Shown piece by piece: positions 16,029-24,489 of a stretch of 27,486 bases of DNA (position 1 is the first letter of the stretch; each line of letters opens with the position of its first letter). A program made the position numbers and the translations under genes. The notes beneath the pieces are model-generated. The model saw nothing but the letters and a program-made list of their open reading frames with translations. It made no database searches and was not told the DNA's origin. The DNA comes from Robiginitomaculum sp. Its GTDB lineage: Bacteria; Pseudomonadota; Alphaproteobacteria; Caulobacterales; Maricaulaceae. The DNA lies in NCBI GenBank assembly GCA_021647375.1, contig JAKIUV010000030.1:1-27486 (forward strand), given 5' to 3'.

Positions 16029-16664
16029 ATGAGAACCCAAGTAAAAATATGCGGTCTGACGCGACCCAAAGATGTTGAAGCGGCACTTTGGTACGGTGCG
16101 GATTTGCTTGGATTTATTGTTGAGGCCAAGAGTACCCGTAGGCTCTGCGTCAATGAGGCAGCAAAACTTTCCCGATCAGCACACGGCCTCGCAAAGCGCG
16201 TGGCCGTAACGGTTGACGCTGATGAGGGTTTACTAGAGCGCATAGCAAGCCAGATGCAACCTGATTTTCTGCAAATGCACGGGGACGAAAGTCCGAAATG
16301 GGTGCGTGAAGTTAAGGCATTCACTGGATTGCCGATTATCAAAGCCGTCGCCATTCGTGACCAATCAGACCTCGCACAAATCAAGGCTTATGAAGCCAGT
16401 ACGGATTATATCTTGCTTGATGCCAAAGCGCCCAAAGGTGAAAGCCAGCGCGGCGGGCATGGCCTTGCATTTGACTGGGATTTGCTCAAGGGTTTCACTT
16501 GTTCGGCACCACTTATTCTGGCGGGTGGTCTGAACCCAAAAAACATCACGATAGCCAAACGGACGGGGATAAAAAATTTCGATGTCTCCTCTGGCGTTGA
16601 AGCTAAGCTCGGCGTAAAAGACCACGAGAAAATTAGAGCCTTTATGAAAGCAGTACATGAGTAA
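16029..16664 (+). CDS. trpF: Phosphoribosylanthranilate isomerase
   Basis: A 211-residue TIM-barrel enzyme for the third step of tryptophan synthesis, the Amadori rearrangement of phosphoribosylanthranilate. The catalytic Cys8 (KICGLTRPKD) and Asp131 (YILLDAKAPKG) are present, with LQMHGDE and the phosphate-binding LAGGLNPKN and DVSSGVE loops. The ATG at 16029 is used; a GTG 13 codons earlier lies inside the mscL terminator. The stop overlaps the trpB start by 8 bases (ATGAGTAA), so translation is likely coupled. No trp leader peptide was found upstream. Confidence 0.95.
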   Translation: MRTQVKICGLTRPKDVEAALWYGADLLGFIVEAKSTRRLCVNEAAKLSRSAHGLAKRVAVTVDADEGLLERIASQMQPDFLQMHGDESPKWVREVKAFTGLPIIKAVAIRDQSDLAQIKAYEASTDYILLDAKAPKGESQRGGHGLAFDWDLLKGFTCSAPLILAGGLNPKNITIAKRTGIKNFDVSSGVEAKLGVKDHEKIRAFMKAVHE

Positions 16665-17850
16665 CTACCCCGACGAGAATGGACGATTTGGTAGCTTCGG
16701 CGGGCGCTATGTAGCGGAAACGCTCATGCCGCCTATTCTAGCGCTGGAAGCCGCTTATAAACAAGCCCGCAAAGACCCGACATTCTGGGCTGAATTCGAC
16801 AATTTTGCACAACATTATGTTGGCCGCCCTAGTCCGCTCTATTTCGCGGAGCGCCTGACAGAGTACGGAAAAGGTGCAAAAATTTACCTGAAACGCGAAG
16901 ACCTGAACCATACGGGTGCGCACAAAATCAATAATGTTCTCGGACAACTCCTGCTCGCCAAACGCATGGGCAAGAAACGGATTATCGCAGAAACAGGCGC
17001 GGGACAGCACGGTGTGGCGACGGCGACCATGGCGGCGCGGCTCGGCATGGACTGTATTGTTTTCATGGGTGCCGTCGATATTGAGCGCCAAAAACCCAAT
17101 GTGTTTCGCATGAAATTATTGGGCGCAGAAGTGCGATCGGTCACGTCGGGCACCTCGACCCTGAAAGATGCCATGAACGATGCTCTACGCGATTGGGTCA
17201 CCCATGCGGAGGAAACATTTTACTGTATTGGCACAGTGGCCGGCCCCCACCCCTACCCCGAAATGGTGCGCGACTTCCAAAGCATTATAGGCCGCGAAGC
17301 CAAAGCACAAATCCTCAAAGCCGAAAACAGATTACCAGACGCGGTCGTCGCCTGTATCGGCGGCGGCTCCAACGCTATGGGCATATTCCACGAATTTATC
17401 GACGACAAAGATGTCCGGCTGATAGGTGTCGAAGCCGCTGGGCGCGGGGTCGATACGGACGAACACGCGGCCAGTTTAACGGGCGGCGCACCGGGCATAT
17501 TGCACGGCAACCGCACATATTTGCTACAAGACGAACACGGCCAGATTAACGATGCCCATTCCATCAGCGCGGGGCTAGATTATCCAGGCATTGGCCCCGA
17601 GCATTCCTACCTACACGAAATAGGCCGCGCCGAATATGTGTCTTGCACGGATACCGAAGCCGTAGATGCTTTCCAGCTTTGCACAAAACTAGAAGGCATT
17701 ATTCCTGCCCTAGAAAGTGCTCATGCTATTCCCCGCACCTTGGATTTAGCCAAAGAACTGGGCGAACACGGTCTGATAATAATGAACATGTCTGGGCGCG
17801 GCGACAAGGATGTGAATACTATAGCGAGTTTGATGGGGGTTGAGATATGA
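16657..17850 (+). CDS. trpB: Tryptophan synthase beta chain
   Basis: A 397-residue PLP enzyme joining indole and serine to give tryptophan, in an alpha2-beta2 complex with TrpA. The PLP lysine is Lys90 in HTGAHKINN; the phosphate-binding GGGSNAMG loop and the ETGAGQHG catalytic loop are present. Length is normal. Overlaps trpF by 8 bases and trpA by 4 (ATGA), giving a compact trpF-trpB-trpA unit. Nothing unusual. Confidence 0.98.
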   Translation: MSNYPDENGRFGSFGGRYVAETLMPPILALEAAYKQARKDPTFWAEFDNFAQHYVGRPSPLYFAERLTEYGKGAKIYLKREDLNHTGAHKINNVLGQLLLAKRMGKKRIIAETGAGQHGVATATMAARLGMDCIVFMGAVDIERQKPNVFRMKLLGAEVRSVTSGTSTLKDAMNDALRDWVTHAEETFYCIGTVAGPHPYPEMVRDFQSIIGREAKAQILKAENRLPDAVVACIGGGSNAMGIFHEFIDDKDVRLIGVEAAGRGVDTDEHAASLTGGAPGILHGNRTYLLQDEHGQINDAHSISAGLDYPGIGPEHSYLHEIGRAEYVSCTDTEAVDAFQLCTKLEGIIPALESAHAIPRTLDLAKELGEHGLIIMNMSGRGDKDVNTIASLMGVEI

Positions 17851-18644
17851 CCACTCGCATAGACAAAACATTCGCCCGCCTGAAAGCCGCTGACCAGTCC
17901 GGTTTTGTTGCCTATATTATGGGCGGGGACCCTAGCCATTCGGCGTCTCTGGAGCTTATGAAAGCCTTGCCAGATGCAGGGGCGGATATTATTGAGCTTG
18001 GTATGCCCTTTACCGATCCGGCGGCGGACGGGCCTGTGATTGAGCTGGCGGGGCTACGGGCGCTGAAGTCTGACACGACGGTGCGTTCGGTTCTGGATAT
18101 GGCCGTAGCGTTTCGCGAGGATAATGACAGCACCCCCATAATTCTCATGGGCTATGCCAACCCAATCCATCATATGGGCTATGCAGCATTTGCCGCGAGC
18201 GCCAAGGACGCAGGCGTGGACGGCGCGATCATTGTCGACTTGCCGCCTGAAGAAGACGGCGAACTTCGCGCTGCATTCGAGGCGCACGATCTCGCCCTTA
18301 TCCGCCTTGCCACCCCAACCACAAACGATGCCCGCCTGCCGACGGTTGTCGCGGGCACTAAAGGTTTTGTCTATTATGTATCGGTCGCAGGTATTACGGG
18401 TGCCGCCAAAGGCGAGAACGCGGCTATATCTGATGCGGTGGAGCGCATCCGCACCGCGTCAGGATTACCTGTGGTTGTCGGCTTTGGCATCAAAACGCCC
18501 GAGCAATCGGCGCAAGTGGCAACACATGCGGACGCGGTTGTTGTCGGCTCGGCCATTGTTGATGCGTTTCATAAAAACGGCAAAGACGCGGCCTTGTCAT
18601 TAGTCAAAAATTTGAGCCGTGCGGCGCAAGTAAAACGCCCATAA
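17847..18644 (+). CDS. trpA: Tryptophan synthase alpha chain
   Basis: A 265-residue TIM-barrel enzyme that splits indole-3-glycerol phosphate and passes indole to TrpB. The catalytic Glu50 and Asp61 lie in IIELGMPFTDPAADGP, and the C-terminal phosphate loops (VGFGIKTPEQ, VVGSAIVDAF) are intact. It ends 2 bases from the stop of the opposing DUF2147 gene. In many alphaproteobacteria accD and folC follow trpA; here they are absent, which suggests a rearrangement right after this gene. Confidence 0.97.
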   Translation: MTTRIDKTFARLKAADQSGFVAYIMGGDPSHSASLELMKALPDAGADIIELGMPFTDPAADGPVIELAGLRALKSDTTVRSVLDMAVAFREDNDSTPIILMGYANPIHHMGYAAFAASAKDAGVDGAIIVDLPPEEDGELRAAFEAHDLALIRLATPTTNDARLPTVVAGTKGFVYYVSVAGITGAAKGENAAISDAVERIRTASGLPVVVGFGIKTPEQSAQVATHADAVVVGSAIVDAFHKNGKDAALSLVKNLSRAAQVKRP

Positions 18645-18646
18645 AT

Positions 18647-19093
18647 TTATTTCGCCGCAACCCGGCTCCAGACCAGTTTTTTACAAAACGGCCCGACACA
18701 ACCTTTAACCTCAAGCCGTCCGTCTTCGGTGAGTTTAAGTTTTGATTTATAGGTCTTGCCGTCGCGGGCATCGTAAATCTTACCGCTGCTCCATTTGTCT
18801 TTTTTGGCCCTAAAGCCCCAGATCATTTTGGAGCCGACAATGCTTTGTCCGTTAAGTTCCGGGTCTGGGTTGTTATTATCCGTGCCGGAGCCAGCTTGAG
18901 CCGGGTCAACCCAAACAATCGTGCCACACGGTGTGCCTAAAAGCCTCATATTCAAAGATTTTAGCGACGCTGAAGAACATACCCAAAAAGGTCTAGCGGC
19001 CTTTGACTGAGCGGCCAAGAAATCATGGGATAAGGTCGAAGATAACCTTACAAACAATCCGTTCTTCCCCAAGACTTTCTCTTTCGATGCCAA
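18647..19093 (-). CDS. DUF2147-domain protein lacking its native N-terminus (probable pseudogene)
   Basis: From about residue 53 onward the 148-residue frame matches DUF2147: CGTIVWVDP, NPDPELNGQSIVGSKMIWGF, GKIYDARDGKTYKSKLKL and the closing CVGPFCKKLVWSRV. DUF2147 proteins are small secreted proteins of unknown role in bacterial envelopes. The usual signal peptide and the GxW...C segment before CGTIVW are missing. The first 50 or so residues look unrelated, because the DNA there is better read on the opposite strand as part of another gene (18951-19142). So the gene seems cut at about 18950 and the open frame upstream is accidental. If it is translated at all, the ATG at 18949 is another possible start. 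Confidence 0.55.
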   Translation of the reverse strand: MASKEKVLGKNGLFVRLSSTLSHDFLAAQSKAARPFWVCSSASLKSLNMRLLGTPCGTIVWVDPAQAGSGTDNNNPDPELNGQSIVGSKMIWGFRAKKDKWSSGKIYDARDGKTYKSKLKLTEDGRLEVKGCVGPFCKKLVWSRVAAK

Positions 19094-19142
19094 TGCCTAT
19101 TTTGCCGATTTAGGTTTGGCACCGATAACCAACCCACAATAA
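18951..19142 (+). pseudogene. 3' remnant of an unrecognised gene, with an in-frame stop
   Basis: On the plus strand this stretch reads as 63 codons with normal-looking composition, FKDFSDAEEHTQKGLAAFD, a TGA at 19008, then AAKKSWDKVEDNL and PKTFSFDANAYFADLGLAP, ending at a TAA (19140-19142). The first part looks like an amphipathic helix. The stop is 6 bases from the convergent TadG-like gene stop, a typical real gene end. The 5' part is missing because the frame meets the truncated DUF2147 gene. The TGA may be a mutated CGA. I do not recognise the family; a phasin-like helical protein is one guess. Confidence 0.5.
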
Positions 19143-19148
19143 AACTCG

Positions 19149-20540
19149 CTAATGGGTCAAACGAACCCGGATTAGATTGCGACCTATTTCTTCGAACGCT
19201 GCATTAAGCTCTGCCGCATTTGAAGCGTCGAAATACATGCCTGCATTCGTAGCACAATTGCGCATCAAATTCTTGGTGGCATTGTCCGTAATGTCATAAG
19301 CAATTGTATAGATTTCGATGTCACTGTCTTTCACATTGCCACACATATCCGCAGTGGTCCGGTTGGCGTTGCCGACATCGCGGCCATTATGACCCATTCC
19401 ATTTTTGGATCTGGTATTGGCACCATCGGTCATAATGATCATAACTTTTTTAGTGTTAGCCGCGTATGGGCCGCGCGCTTCGGTCAATGGTTCATTGGTA
19501 TCCAAAGCGCGCCAACCCCAGGCAATACCAGACGGGATATATGTCCAGCCGCGTGCGCTAAGTGCGTTGATCGTTGATTTTACCGTATTCATATTGGTCG
19601 TAAGCGGGCGCATTTCGGTGCCGCAACGTGTGTTCATCAGTCCAGGAATTTTGCGACCAGAATAAGCTACACGCTCGTTCCAAGGCGCGTTTCTGGAACC
19701 AACACACCCATACCAACGGCGGTTATGTGTCCGTGTGTAACAAGACCGGGAGGTGTCGCGGTAACGCTCTCCCCATACATCATCACAAACCCGCACCCTA
19801 ACCGTATACGGCACGCCGTCATTATATCTGGTACGGTTTTCCATGCGGCAATTGGTACGTGAAATCAAATCCCTGCGCGTCGGGCAAATTTCCGCACCAG
19901 TTCTTGTGCTATTGTCGGGAACGTCAATCCAGCTCGCAGTTCTGCGCGACATGCCGACATTGACATATTGGCTGAACGGCACAACGGAGACTTTCAAGCT
20001 GTCATTATCATAATCGTCCAGAAGCGTGATCAAATTGTTTGCTGCCGCCTTTAAGGATGTTAATTTAGTGCCGCGCATAGAACCCGTAGTGTCCAAGACC
20101 AGAGCAATGTTAACAGGTTCGCTAGAACCGAGCGGCGCTTCGCTGACAACAGCTAAATCTACGGTTGGACGGCCAAACATACCCATCAAAAATGTATCAT
20201 ATTGACTGGCCACATTAACGCGGACACGGCCTGCCCTTGTCAGGTTAAGGGTTGTTGTGAGAGACTGTCCGGTCTGGTTGTTGGCGTCTACCACGTCTTG
20301 GGCGACCCGGAGTAAGGCGGTCTGCGCGGTTTCGCCGGATTTTGCAGCCGCCAATACGGCCGTATCAGCGGTGTTTTGCATTTTCACGCGTGAACTTTGT
20401 GCCATAGTAAAATCAACAGCCGCGCCTACCGCAACAAGAACCATCAACATAGCAACTGCAAATGTGATAGCCATATTGCCACCACTATCTTTTTTATAGC
20501 TTGTGATAATATCGAATTTACAGATTTTAAAAAAGGACAT
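19149..20540 (-). CDS. TadG-like pilus-assembly protein with VWA domain
   Basis: A 463-residue protein. The N-terminus has the Tad-like Flp pilus-assembly segment: a charged start, DSGGNMAITFAVAMLM, one membrane helix, and QNTADTAVLAAA. A von Willebrand factor A domain follows with the MIDAS start DTTGSM (Asp150) and VMIIMTDGANT near the end. Between them lies an insert of about 90 residues rich in Cys and Arg, probably disulphide-bonded outside the membrane. Such TadG proteins are anchored in the inner membrane and linked to Flp pili or adhesion. No other tad or cpa gene is in this window, so it is an orphan. GGAG lies 6 bases before the ATG; a hairpin stands in its leader. Confidence 0.85.
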   Translation of the reverse strand: MSFFKICKFDIITSYKKDSGGNMAITFAVAMLMVLVAVGAAVDFTMAQSSRVKMQNTADTAVLAAAKSGETAQTALLRVAQDVVDANNQTGQSLTTTLNLTRAGRVRVNVASQYDTFLMGMFGRPTVDLAVVSEAPLGSSEPVNIALVLDTTGSMRGTKLTSLKAAANNLITLLDDYDNDSLKVSVVPFSQYVNVGMSRRTASWIDVPDNSTRTGAEICPTRRDLISRTNCRMENRTRYNDGVPYTVRVRVCDDVWGERYRDTSRSCYTRTHNRRWYGCVGSRNAPWNERVAYSGRKIPGLMNTRCGTEMRPLTTNMNTVKSTINALSARGWTYIPSGIAWGWRALDTNEPLTEARGPYAANTKKVMIIMTDGANTRSKNGMGHNGRDVGNANRTTADMCGNVKDSDIEIYTIAYDITDNATKNLMRNCATNAGMYFDASNAAELNAAFEEIGRNLIRVRLTH

Positions 20541-20551
20541 TCATGTCTCCA

Positions 20552-20574
20552 CTAGCAACAACGTTAATTGCTAG
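20552..20574 (-). other. Leader hairpin upstream of the TadG-like gene
   Basis: CTAGCAA (20552-20558) pairs with TTGCTAG (20568-20574) over a 9-base loop, 11 bases before the start codon and beside the ribosome binding site. It could tune translation, or be chance. Confidence 0.3.
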
Positions 20575-20665
20575 GGAGCGATGCACGTCTCGTGCCAAAA
20601 CCGGACACAGTCCCGCATAGGGACGGCTTGGTGATGTTTATGGTTAACTACCTATGAAAGCCGCC

Positions 20666-23488
20666 TTAATTTTGTGGTAATATTTGTATCCGGTAAGCAT
20701 TTTTAGCCTTAAATATTTGTGCCGCCAATGGTTTGATGTCGTCCAGTGTCATAGATTGGTACGCTTCATCACGGCTCCGAAAATTATCGACGCCCCATGT
20801 ATCCGTTTGCGCCGTTGCGATGACGCGGCCCCAATATGAATTGCTTTCAAGCGTGGTGTCCAGCCCTTCGAGCGTAGGCTTTATCGCCCGTAAAAACTCA
20901 TCATCACTGATATTTCCGGCCTGGAAATCTGCGGCAATATCATCAAGGACTTTTATCATATCGTCTACTTTTTCAGGCTTTAGGCCAAGTGAAGCCGACA
21001 TATAGCCGTAGCCCGGATAAAAGCGCGAACCGCTGCGGCCAGCAGACGGTGAATATGCGGCGGCTTCATCTTCGCGGATAATATCCGTCAGACGGTTGGA
21101 TAAAATACTGCGCAACACACCCAAGCGGCGATTGACCATCATATCCTGACCGTCCGGCGCTGGCCAAAACACTTGCAACAAAGCCCTATTGGCATCGCCA
21201 GAATGGCTCAGGGTCACAGGCTTACGCTTGCCCTTCGGGAAGGTTAGCTTGGTCATGCCGGGATAATCACCAAGATGAGTATTGCGCTTAGGCAAAGCAC
21301 CGAATGTGCGGGCAACTTGGTCGACAATCGTGGCCTTATCAATATCCCCGATCACTGTAATTTCTATCTGGCCATTGCGCAAATGCGGTGACAGCCAGTT
21401 TTGGATTTCCTGGGTCGCAGGTGCCAAGAGTGCAGCTTGGCTCGGGATACCGTAACGCGGATCACCCGAATGTAGCAAGCGCGCTACATCACGGCTGGCT
21501 ACGCCGCCCGGGGTCGAATCCAGTGTCGGGTACCAGCTTTCGATATATTTATTATACCGCGCCCGAGCTTCGGGGCGGTAGCCAGGTGCGGTCAACCGCG
21601 CCGCCATTAAATTAAATTGTTCAGTTAGATCGGACGGCACCGTGCTGCCCGTGATGAAAAAATATTTTGCGCCAAAGCCAAATCCTGCGCCCACAGCCTT
21701 ACCTGCTAGCAGTGTACGGATTTCGTCGGCGCTGTGGGCTTCCAGCCCGCCTGCGGTCATGACATTTTGCCCTAAATAGCGCAGTGCCGCGTTTTTGCTC
21801 GGCATGGACAGGCTGCCGTCGCCGATGCGCACCGAAATGCTGATACTGTCTTTGGCAAATTCCGTGTGCTTGAAGTTGAGCATGACATTATTGTCAAACA
21901 AAATCAGATCTGCGCCCACGTCCTCAATACGGCTTTCACGGACCACTTTCCCGGGTGTGCCGAAATCCGTATAGGCAAATTCCCCGGCATCCTTTTTAGC
22001 ATTGGCGATTACAGGTGTCGCCAGACTAGCTTCATAGGCGGCGCGGATTTCCACCTCCGGGTTTTCGAGCATTTCACTGGTTTGCAAATAGAGTAAAGGC
22101 GTGTCCAGCGCTGACCATTGCTGTTTGAACGCGTCCCAAACTTCTGCGAGGGTAATATCATCGCCGTAATCTGCAAAGCGTTCCAAGCTTGAGGATGGAT
22201 GGGAAAATACGCTCTCGCCGGAAAATCCACTGAGAATACCACTCGCCAAGGAATTTGTGCGCCGGGTTTCTGCGGTCTGCACGGCCACTTCCATAGACTT
22301 GCGCGAATTGGCCAATTGCTCGTCTAGCTCGGCTTGGGTAAACCCAAATTCTATGGCCTTGCGCAGTTCTTGCTCGCCGACCGCCAAAGCTTGTTTCCAA
22401 TATTCTGGCCGCGACGACATGGACAGCGCCGCTTGCTCCATAGTTTCGAACGGCGAAGATCGGCCAACACCGCCAGAAATAAAGACGGCATCGGCCTTTT
22501 GTGCCAAAGCCGAAATACGGCGGTTCAAAATACGGTTGCCAAGTCCTTCAATAAAACCGCGCTTGCGGTTGGCGATATTGTCCTCGAAATCTTCATAAGG
22601 CTTTATGGTTGCCAAGGTGATATTGGTCTGCACTTCCGGGTCGGTGAAATAGCCAATATCAGAGGGGCGCGGCGGTGTCGTGCCAGCGTTTTTGTCTATG
22701 CCAGCTTCCCCCACAGCTTGCCAGTCGGCAAAATATTCTGCGATTTTAGCGCTGGCATAATCGGTTTCTATATCGCCGACCAAGACGACGAATGTGTTTT
22801 CTGGGCGGTAAAATTTTTGGTAATAGTCACGAAACAAATCCGCGTTCATGGTTTCCAGGGTTTCGTCAACACCAATGGGCATGCGGCCAAACAGGCGCGA
22901 CCCTTGGGCAAAGAACTTAAATTGGTCGAGAGATGCCCGCACAGCGGGGCTATCTTGGCGGCGCTTTTCCGACTGAACAACACCTCGTTCCCGGTCAATA
23001 GCGTCTTGGTCCAGGGTGAGATTTTCTACCGTTTCGCGCATGATCATCAAGGTCTCGTCGATCATATCTTCGCTAATATCAGGCAAATTTAGCATATAAA
23101 CCGTTTGGTCAAAGCTGGTATAGGCATTGGTGTCAGCGCCGAATGCCAAGCCGCTACGCTCCAGCATTTTGACCATCTCCCCTTCGGGGATGTTTTTAGA
23201 GCCGTTAAATGCCATATGCTCCAAGAAATGCGCCCCGCCGCGAAATTCATCTATCTCGTTTAAAGAACCAGAACTTATTCTCACCTTAAGGGCTGCTGTC
23301 TTGGTCGGGGTCTCGTTGTGCATCACCGCATAGCGAACACCATTGGGTAATTTGCCGTAGACCACGCTAGGGTCAGGTTTTATATCGCTAGCCTGATGGG
23401 CAAAGTCGGTTGGGGTTTGGATCTTTGGCTCGCAAGCCACGAGCAAAAGCGCAGCCATTGATGCGGTGAACAGTATTTGCAGTTTCAT
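20666..23488 (-). CDS. M16-family zinc metalloprotease lipoprotein
   Basis: A 940-residue insulinase-type peptidase. The signal LLLVAC (Cys19) makes it a lipoprotein. The inverted zinc motif HFLEH is at residues 87-91 and Glu167 lies exactly 76 residues further (RERGVVQSE), the normal distance. A second, inactive M16 half and M16_C domains fill the rest, giving the long, pitrilysin/PqqL-like form. It probably degrades peptides in the periplasm. CAGGAG is 6 bases before the ATG. It starts 13 bases after the stop of the methyltransferase-family gene, so the two are likely one transcript. No change in key residues is seen. Confidence 0.95.
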   Translation of the reverse strand: MKLQILFTASMAALLLVACEPKIQTPTDFAHQASDIKPDPSVVYGKLPNGVRYAVMHNETPTKTAALKVRISSGSLNEIDEFRGGAHFLEHMAFNGSKNIPEGEMVKMLERSGLAFGADTNAYTSFDQTVYMLNLPDISEDMIDETLMIMRETVENLTLDQDAIDRERGVVQSEKRRQDSPAVRASLDQFKFFAQGSRLFGRMPIGVDETLETMNADLFRDYYQKFYRPENTFVVLVGDIETDYASAKIAEYFADWQAVGEAGIDKNAGTTPPRPSDIGYFTDPEVQTNITLATIKPYEDFEDNIANRKRGFIEGLGNRILNRRISALAQKADAVFISGGVGRSSPFETMEQAALSMSSRPEYWKQALAVGEQELRKAIEFGFTQAELDEQLANSRKSMEVAVQTAETRRTNSLASGILSGFSGESVFSHPSSSLERFADYGDDITLAEVWDAFKQQWSALDTPLLYLQTSEMLENPEVEIRAAYEASLATPVIANAKKDAGEFAYTDFGTPGKVVRESRIEDVGADLILFDNNVMLNFKHTEFAKDSISISVRIGDGSLSMPSKNAALRYLGQNVMTAGGLEAHSADEIRTLLAGKAVGAGFGFGAKYFFITGSTVPSDLTEQFNLMAARLTAPGYRPEARARYNKYIESWYPTLDSTPGGVASRDVARLLHSGDPRYGIPSQAALLAPATQEIQNWLSPHLRNGQIEITVIGDIDKATIVDQVARTFGALPKRNTHLGDYPGMTKLTFPKGKRKPVTLSHSGDANRALLQVFWPAPDGQDMMVNRRLGVLRSILSNRLTDIIREDEAAAYSPSAGRSGSRFYPGYGYMSASLGLKPEKVDDMIKVLDDIAADFQAGNISDDEFLRAIKPTLEGLDTTLESNSYWGRVIATAQTDTWGVDNFRSRDEAYQSMTLDDIKPLAAQIFKAKNAYRIQILPQN

Positions 23489-23501
23489 GGTATTCTCCTG
23501 A

Positions 23502-23984
23502 TTAAATCCAGCGCCTTACACGGGATCGGTAAGATATGTATTCGTCGCCAAAGCGGCGGGTTAAATAAGCTTCCTCGCGGGCAATCACGTAATAGCGCAA
23601 AGCCAGATAGGTCGGGATTGCAAACAACATGGCCGCAGGTGCATCGGCAATGAAACAAACCCCGACAAACACGATCAGCATAGACAGATAAATCGGATTA
23701 CGCGAGCGGGCAAATGGCCCCGTCTCGATCATATTGCTATCCTTTGTGTGCGGTAAAATACTGGTCTTGGCCTTGCGGTATAAAACTGCGCACCAAAGAG
23801 CAATAACAAAGCCAAAAATACAAAGCCCGATACCGAAATATTTAAGTCCGCCCGCCGCCGCGCCAAATCCGGTCTTCAAATAATAGTCCGCTCCAAGCCC
23901 GGCCAACAACAACACGGTCACGATCACTGGCGGCGGTATATGTACGGCGGGTGTGTCAGGCTTGGTTTTATTGCGATTCGTCAT
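23502..23984 (-). CDS. Isoprenylcysteine carboxyl methyltransferase-family membrane protein
   Basis: A 160-residue integral membrane protein with about four hydrophobic segments. The signature GPFARSRNPIYLSM and the C-terminal EEAYLTRRFGDEYISYRSRVRRW are those of the ICMT/phospholipid methyltransferase group, which binds S-adenosylmethionine at the membrane. Bacteria lack prenylated CAAX proteins, so the substrate is probably a lipid or small molecule, unknown here. The ATG at 23984 is chosen; a TTG three codons earlier lies within a hairpin. The ribosome binding site GGTGG is only 2 bases from the ATG and inside that hairpin, so translation is likely weak or controlled. M16 follows in the same unit. 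Confidence 0.8.
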   Translation of the reverse strand: MTNRNKTKPDTPAVHIPPPVIVTVLLLAGLGADYYLKTGFGAAAGGLKYFGIGLCIFGFVIALWCAVLYRKAKTSILPHTKDSNMIETGPFARSRNPIYLSMLIVFVGVCFIADAPAAMLFAIPTYLALRYYVIAREEAYLTRRFGDEYISYRSRVRRWI

Positions 23985-24014
23985 AACCACCAAAATCGCA
24001 TTTTTCTGGTGGTT
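23985..24014 (-). promoter_or_regulatory. Hairpin covering the ribosome binding site of the methyltransferase gene
   Basis: On the minus strand AACCACC (24008-24014) pairs with GGTGGTT (23985-23991) and AAAAT with ATTTT inside it, leaving a 3-base bulge and a GCG loop: 12 pairs ending directly at the ATG. It hides the GGTGG site. It may be a translational switch, an RNA thermometer or a protein operator. There is no T tract, so it is not a terminator. Confidence 0.5.
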
Positions 24015-24054
24015 TGCAAGTTAAACATAGGAGAGCAAACTTCGGCACAGCAGG

Positions 24055-24486
24055 TTATACCAACTCTGTGCGTATCTCTGTCTCGGCTTCCAGCATTTTG
24101 TGGACGGGGCATTTATCAGCTATGGCCATCATGCGTTTTAACTGGGCTTCGCCCAAGTCGCCCTCAATGGTGATTTTGCGCACGAACACGCTCTTCATAT
24201 CCGCACCAAAGCCTGATTTTTTATAAGATACATCAACGCCAATATGGGTAACGGGCCATTTCTTACGCTCCGCATACATGCGCAAAGTAATCGTGGTGCA
24301 AGACCCTAATCCTGCCAATACAAATTCAAACGGGCTGGGACCGAGATCAGTCCCGCCCAAACTTTCCGGCTCGTCCGCATAGAGGCGGTGTCCGCGCGCC
24401 AACACGTCTTGGGTGTATATCCCGCCAGATCGCGCCCTCTTGGAAGTACCCTTGGGGTGTTCTTTTACTGTGACCATATTTCCCAT
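24055..24486 (-). CDS. OsmC-family protein
   Basis: A 143-residue OsmC/Ohr-fold protein, which reduces organic peroxides with two cysteines. Both are present, Cys63 (GLGSCTTITLRMYA) and Cys126 (ADKCPVHKML). GGTDLGPSPFEF is the family's first-domain signature. Whether it is a true peroxidase or one of the less-studied YhfA/OsmC relatives cannot be told. AAAGGA lies 7 bases before the ATG, and the gene starts 3 bases after the ATP12 stop, so it is the last gene of a four-gene unit. Confidence 0.9.
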   Translation of the reverse strand: MGNMVTVKEHPKGTSKRARSGGIYTQDVLARGHRLYADEPESLGGTDLGPSPFEFVLAGLGSCTTITLRMYAERKKWPVTHIGVDVSYKKSGFGADMKSVFVRKITIEGDLGEAQLKRMMAIADKCPVHKMLEAETEIRTELV

Positions 24487-24489
24487 AAA

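Noticed and set aside
22334..23092. A 252-residue ORF antisense to the M16 protease
   Set aside because: Shadow of a strongly conserved gene, with no signal or motif of its own.
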